A stretch of 64,000 nucleotides of DNA from Flemingiibacterium sp045578725 (lineage in GTDB: Bacteria > Bacillota > Clostridia > Oscillospirales > CAG-272). The notes under the pieces are model-generated. The model was given only the letters and a program-made list of their open reading frames with translations, was not told where the DNA came from and searched no databases. Both the position numbers and the translations under genes were made by a program. Of the stretch, positions 60,704 through 64,000 are shown one piece after another (position 1 is the stretch's first letter; each line of letters opens with the position of its first letter). The stretch covers positions 22,792 to 86,791 of the forward strand of contig JAZNKS010000041.1 of the NCBI GenBank assembly GCA_045578725.1, in the 5' to 3' direction.

Positions 60704-61482
60704 TTATTCGTTTTTGGATTGTCCCCAGACATTTTCATAAAATTCCTGCCGCCGCGCTTCGCGCTGGGCGGCGCCGACTTCTTCCATGTAAGCCACATCG
60801 CCGATTTCATCGGCGCGGCCGGTGCGGGCCGCCGTGAATTCGCGGAAGGCCTCGGTGAAATCCCCGACCTTGCCGAGATCTTCATAATCACGGGTGATCC
60901 AGACATGGTCATCCCAGACCTCAAAGAGCCATTTGCGGCCATCCTCCATGTAGGCATCATCGCGCTCATAGTAATCGTCGGTGAGATACATAAAATAGGA
61001 ATTTCCGACCTCGATGGGAATGGCGTTATAATAGGAGCAAAGGAAATAATCGTCAGCGAATATGGTTCATCAAACAGGCGCGACCGCTTCTGTTTCCACT
61101 CCGCTCCGACAGCCTCGGCGGCATCCTTGACGCGCACAATTCCGTTCATGCTGGAAACGGTAATGATATCGCCGGCGGACAGCTGATTGCGGATGTCAAA
61201 ATAGACCTCCTCGACCTCCGCTTCATAGAAGAAGGTGAAGGAATTGTAGTCGATTCCGCGCGCTTCGATCTTCTTGACGGACAGAATCCGGCAGCGGACG
61301 GCCTGCTGGGAAAGCTCCTGCATATATTCCTGTTTATCCAGCGTACAGACCATATAGCCCCAATCCTGATCGCGGCCAAGCTGACGGACGATATTACGCA
61401 CCGGCCGTTCGGGCTGGATCAGGCAGGAGGAACAGAGAAGAGCAAGCAGGAGTGACAGGATAACAGGCAGCTTATGTTTCAC
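60704..61482 (-). pseudogene. Lipoprotein gene with an internal frameshift
   Basis: The GTG at 61482 has AAGGTG upstream. The product begins with a lipoprotein signal (LLALLCSSC) and reads coherently through YEAEVEEVYFDIRNQLSAGDIITVSS to RSRLFDEPYS. From about 61070-61045 the sensible frame changes: DDYFLCSYYNAIPIEVGNSY, MYLTDDYYERDDAYMEDGRKWLFEVWDDHVW and the end QSKNE lie in another frame, terminating at 60704. Joined, it would be a ~260-residue surface lipoprotein of unknown function. The shift may be a real mutation or a sequencing/assembly error. Confidence 0.75.
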
Positions 61483-61523
61483 TTTGATTCACCTTTTCCA
61501 TGAAAGTTTTTTGAAAGAGGAGC

Positions 61524-61567
61524 GCGAGGAGGAAACTTTTTTTCAAAAAAGTTTCCTCCTCGCTTTT
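61524..61567. terminator. Very stable hairpin downstream of the hydrogenase operon
   Basis: GCGAGGAGGAAACTTTTTT (61524-61542) and its perfect complement (61545-61563) form a 19-bp stem. The internal T/A runs could act as a bidirectional terminator for the minus-strand hydrogenase genes. The plus-strand side ends in TTTT. Confidence 0.75.
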
Positions 61568-61585
61568 CACTATTGCAATGTAATC

Positions 61586-63328
61586 TTACAGACCGCGCTT
61601 TACATAGTGGGTGTGCAGGATCTCATGAGCCTTGTGGCTGCCGGGCTTTTCGAAGAACTCATCGTAAAGCATCTTGACAGCGGAGTTCTCATGCGACTTG
61701 CGCAGATCCATCTTGGCATCGGCCTTGTACAGGACGGATGCACGGAGCGCACGCAGATCCACGTTGTTGCGGACAACTGCCGGCTGAGTGGGCTGACCGC
61801 CGCCGTTGACGCATCCGCCGGGGCAGGCCATGATCTCGATGAAATCGACCTTCTCCTCGCCGTTCTTCACGCGGTTCAGGAGCTCCTTGGCATTCTTCGT
61901 ACCGGAAGCAACAGCAACCTTGATTTCAACATCGCCGAGCTTGTAGGTAGCGCGCTTGATGGGAGCGGTACCGCGGACATCGTCGAACTCCAGCTTTTCC
62001 AGCGGCTTGCCGAGGACAACCTCAGCTGCGGTACGGAGAGCAGCCTCCATTACGCCGCCGGTAGCACCGAAGATGGCGCCGGCACCGGAACCGATTTCAA
62101 AGGGCTGATCGAACTTCTCGTCTTCCAGCTTGGTGAACTGGATGCCGGCCTTCTCAATCATGCGGGCCAGCTCACGGGTGGTAACCGCTACATCGACATC
62201 CCAGATGCCCTCGCCGGCTGCGCACTGACCCTCGCGGCGAACCTCAAACTTCTTCGCGGTGCAGGGAATTGCGGATACGAAGAAGATATCCTTGGGATCG
62301 ATGCCGTGCTTCTGTGCGTAGAAGGTCTTGTAGAGAGCGCCGAACATCTGCTGAGGCGACTTGCAGCTCGACAGATTCTCGGTGAATTCGGGGAAGTAGT
62401 GCTCGCAGTACTTGATCCATCCGGGCGAGCAGGAGGTGATCAGCGGGAGCTTGCCGCCGTTCTGGAAGCGATCAAGGAACTCGGTAGCCTCTTCCATGAT
62501 GGTGAGGTCGGCGGTCATGTTCATGTCGTATACGCCGTCGAAGCCCAGACGCTTGATAGCGGCAACCATCTTGCCCTCAACGTCGGTGCCGGGCTCGTAG
62601 CCGAAGCACTCACCGATGGTGGCGCGGACGGAGGGAGCGGTGCAGATGGCAACGTGCTTGGTGGGATCGGCGATGGCATCCAGAATCAGCTGGGTTTCAT
62701 CCTTCTCATAGAGAGCGCCGACCGGGCAGGCAACGATACACTGACCGCAGTTGATGCAGGAGGTTTCAGCCAGCTTCTTTTCAAAGACAGAGCCGATGTG
62801 GGTATCAAAGCCGCGGTCATTGGCGCCGATTACGCCGATATCCTGCATATTCTTGCAGGCGGCTACGCAGCGGCGGCAGAGGATACATTTGTTGTTGTCG
62901 CGGATGATGGCGGGAGAGGAGGTGTCCAGCTCATAGTGAACGCTTTCGCCCTCGAAGGTGCCCTCTTCACAGCCGTATTCCTGAGCCAGCTTCTGGAGCT
63001 CGCAGGAGGTGGAACGGATGCAGGAGAGGCACTTTCTCTCGTGGTTGGAGAGAACCAGCTCAAGGTTGGTCTTTCTGGCAGCCAGAACCTTGGGGGTGTT
63101 GGTCTTGATTTCCATGCCCTCGTTTACCGGGTAAACGCAGGCTGCAACCAGGCCGCGCGCGCCGGTAGCCTCAACGAGGCAGAGACGGCAGGCGCCGATT
63201 TCGTTGATATCCTTCAGATAGCAGAGGGTAGGGATGTCGATGCCGGCATATCTTGCCGCTTCGAGAATGGTAGCATTCTTCGGCACCGAATAATCTCTGC
63301 CGTTGATTTTTACATTTACCATATCCAT
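61586..63328 (-). CDS. hydA: [FeFe] hydrogenase catalytic subunit (HydA/HndD type)
   Basis: 580 residues. N-terminal [2Fe-2S] domain (LCYLKDINEIGACRLCLVE), a His/Cys-type [4Fe-4S] site (HERKCLSCIRSTSCEL), two [4Fe-4S] ferredoxin motifs (CILCRRCVAAC, CINCGQCIVACP), then the H-cluster domain: L1 TSCSPGW (about 295), L2 IPCTAKKFE (about 354) and L3 MACPGGCVNGG (about 499). The small-subunit tail ends HTHYVKRGL. This is the modular form of electron-bifurcating or NAD(P)-linked hydrogenases, which evolve H2 from reduced ferredoxin plus NADH. It lies 32 bp downstream of the flavoprotein subunit gene. The start at 63328 is chosen for AAAGGAG upstream, though its spacing is long. Confidence 0.96.
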   Translation of the reverse strand: MDMVNVKINGRDYSVPKNATILEAARYAGIDIPTLCYLKDINEIGACRLCLVEATGARGLVAACVYPVNEGMEIKTNTPKVLAARKTNLELVLSNHERKCLSCIRSTSCELQKLAQEYGCEEGTFEGESVHYELDTSSPAIIRDNNKCILCRRCVAACKNMQDIGVIGANDRGFDTHIGSVFEKKLAETSCINCGQCIVACPVGALYEKDETQLILDAIADPTKHVAICTAPSVRATIGECFGYEPGTDVEGKMVAAIKRLGFDGVYDMNMTADLTIMEEATEFLDRFQNGGKLPLITSCSPGWIKYCEHYFPEFTENLSSCKSPQQMFGALYKTFYAQKHGIDPKDIFFVSAIPCTAKKFEVRREGQCAAGEGIWDVDVAVTTRELARMIEKAGIQFTKLEDEKFDQPFEIGSGAGAIFGATGGVMEAALRTAAEVVLGKPLEKLEFDDVRGTAPIKRATYKLGDVEIKVAVASGTKNAKELLNRVKNGEEKVDFIEIMACPGGCVNGGGQPTQPAVVRNNVDLRALRASVLYKADAKMDLRKSHENSAVKMLYDEFFEKPGSHKAHEILHTHYVKRGL

Positions 63329-63360
63329 TGTAAAATATGATCTCCTTTCGTTCTTCCGGC

Positions 63361-64000
63361 TTACTTCTTGATGATCGCGCCGAACTTACACTTTTCCATG
63401 CAGGCGCCGCACTTGATGCACTTGCAGGTGTCGATGACGTGAGGCTGCTTGACAGCACCGGAGATGGCACCGACAGGGCAGACACGCGCGCAGGCGGTAC
63501 AGCCCTTACACTTGTCCTCGATGATCGAGTAGGAGAGCAGGGACTTGCAGACGCCGGCGGGGCACTTCTTGTCAACAACGTGAGCAACATACTCATCGCG
63601 GAAGTAGCGCAGGGTCGAGAGAACCGGGTTCGGAGCCGTCTGGCCCAGACCGCAGAGCGAAGCGCTCTTGATGTAGTTGGCCAGCTCTTCCATCTTATCG
63701 ATGTCTTCGAGCGTTCCGCGGCCGTCGGTTATCTTTTCGAGGATTTCGAGGAGTCTGCGGGTACCAATCCGGCAAGGAGCGCACTTACCGCAGGATTCAT
63801 CGACTGTAAATTCGAGAAAAAACTTTGCGATATCGACCATGCACGAATCCTCGTCCATGACGATCAGACCGCCGGAGCCCATCATGGAGCCGATGGCAAT
63901 CAGGTTGTCGTAGTCGATCGGGGTGTCGATCAGAGAAGCCGGGATGCATCCACCGGAAGGACCGCCGGTCTGCGCAGCCTTGAACTTCTTGCCGTTCGGA
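63361..64000 (-). CDS. hydB: NADH-binding flavoprotein subunit of the [FeFe] hydrogenase (HydB/NuoF type), cut by window edge
   Basis: The C-terminal ~212 residues of a NuoF-like protein enter from the right edge. GGPSGGCIP and GSGGLIVMDEDSCMVD precede the NuoF [4Fe-4S] motif SCGKCAPCRIGTRR. The C-terminus carries two extra ferredoxin clusters (CKGCTACARVCP, CIKCGACMEKCKF), as in HydB/HndC. The FMN- and NADH-binding N-terminal part lies outside the window. With HydA it forms an electron-confurcating complex; a HydC (NuoE-like) gene is expected further upstream on the same strand. Confidence 0.95.
   Translation of the reverse strand, partial: PNGKKFKAAQTGGPSGGCIPASLIDTPIDYDNLIAIGSMMGSGGLIVMDEDSCMVDIAKFFLEFTVDESCGKCAPCRIGTRRLLEILEKITDGRGTLEDIDKMEELANYIKSASLCGLGQTAPNPVLSTLRYFRDEYVAHVVDKKCPAGVCKSLLSYSIIEDKCKGCTACARVCPVGAISGAVKQPHVIDTCKCIKCGACMEKCKFGAIIKK

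Noticed and set aside
61484..63340. A 618-codon plus-strand frame antisense to hydA.
   Set aside because: The minus strand encodes all HydA iron-sulphur and H-cluster motifs; the plus reading is a shadow and begins in the terminator hairpin.

Overview
The window reads as GC-rich chromosomal DNA of a strictly anaerobic, gut- or rumen-type Clostridia bacterium, probably close to Oscillospirales or Christensenellales. Supporting this are a multi-subunit [FeFe] hydrogenase at the right end, AddAB instead of RecBCD, strong SD-led genes with frequent ATGA start/stop overlaps, sigma-A promoters with 17-bp spacers, lipobox lipoproteins, Cna_B adhesins and scattered carbohydrate-active hydrolases. No rRNA, tRNA, CRISPR array, insertion sequence or prophage was recognised.

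Layout. (1) 1-1117: a truncated FAD oxidoreductase, divergent from an AraC-type regulator. (2) 1218-6440: a tightly packed operon with a transglutaminase-like surface protein carrying a Thr/Asp pentapeptide array, a PilC/GspF platform protein, four small single-pass pilin-like proteins and a PilT ATPase. There is no PilB or prepilin peptidase here. (3) 6594-20853: a translationally coupled operon that joins signalling to a non-ribosomal peptide synthetase (NRPS). It encodes a SARP/BTAD regulator, a GGDEF diguanylate cyclase, a C-A-T-C-A-T-R NRPS, a 7TM histidine kinase, a REC-HD-GYP response regulator, an acyl-AMP ligase and an acyl carrier protein. The predicted product is an N-acylated dipeptide released reductively as an aldehyde or alcohol. 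(4) 20931-35901: two paralogous modules, each a small uncharacterised protein with an FRQNASWQG motif followed by a giant Cna_B adhesin (2034 and 2513 residues). All four genes share an unusual promoter architecture, TGTGAC-N6-TGTGAC-N10-TATAAT. The adhesins have different heads, a thioester domain in one and InlB/MucBP-like repeats in the other. Both end in the same non-canonical SPPTN sorting signal.

(5) 35965-51535: a carbohydrate and general metabolism region. It holds an orphan solute-binding lipoprotein, a glycoside-hydrolase-like TIM barrel, a metallophosphoesterase, a GH5-like enzyme with a palindromic operator, three SGNH-type hydrolases, a nitroreductase, a SLOG protein, an EEP-family phosphatase/nuclease, a PHP metallohydrolase, an NSS sodium symporter and at least two decayed gene remnants. 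(6) 51585-60656: addA and addB, then a divergent GyrB/ParE-like subunit. (7) 60704-64000: a frameshifted lipoprotein gene, then the hydrogenase catalytic subunit and the incomplete flavin/NADH-binding subunit.

Working model (inference): regions 2-4 form a surface-behaviour block in which c-di-GMP enzymes, a putative small-molecule synthetase, a two-component system and a SARP regulator control pilus-like machinery and adhesins. The repeat promoters would be the shared regulatory target. The NRPS product could be an inhibitor or a self-signal read by the 7TM kinase.
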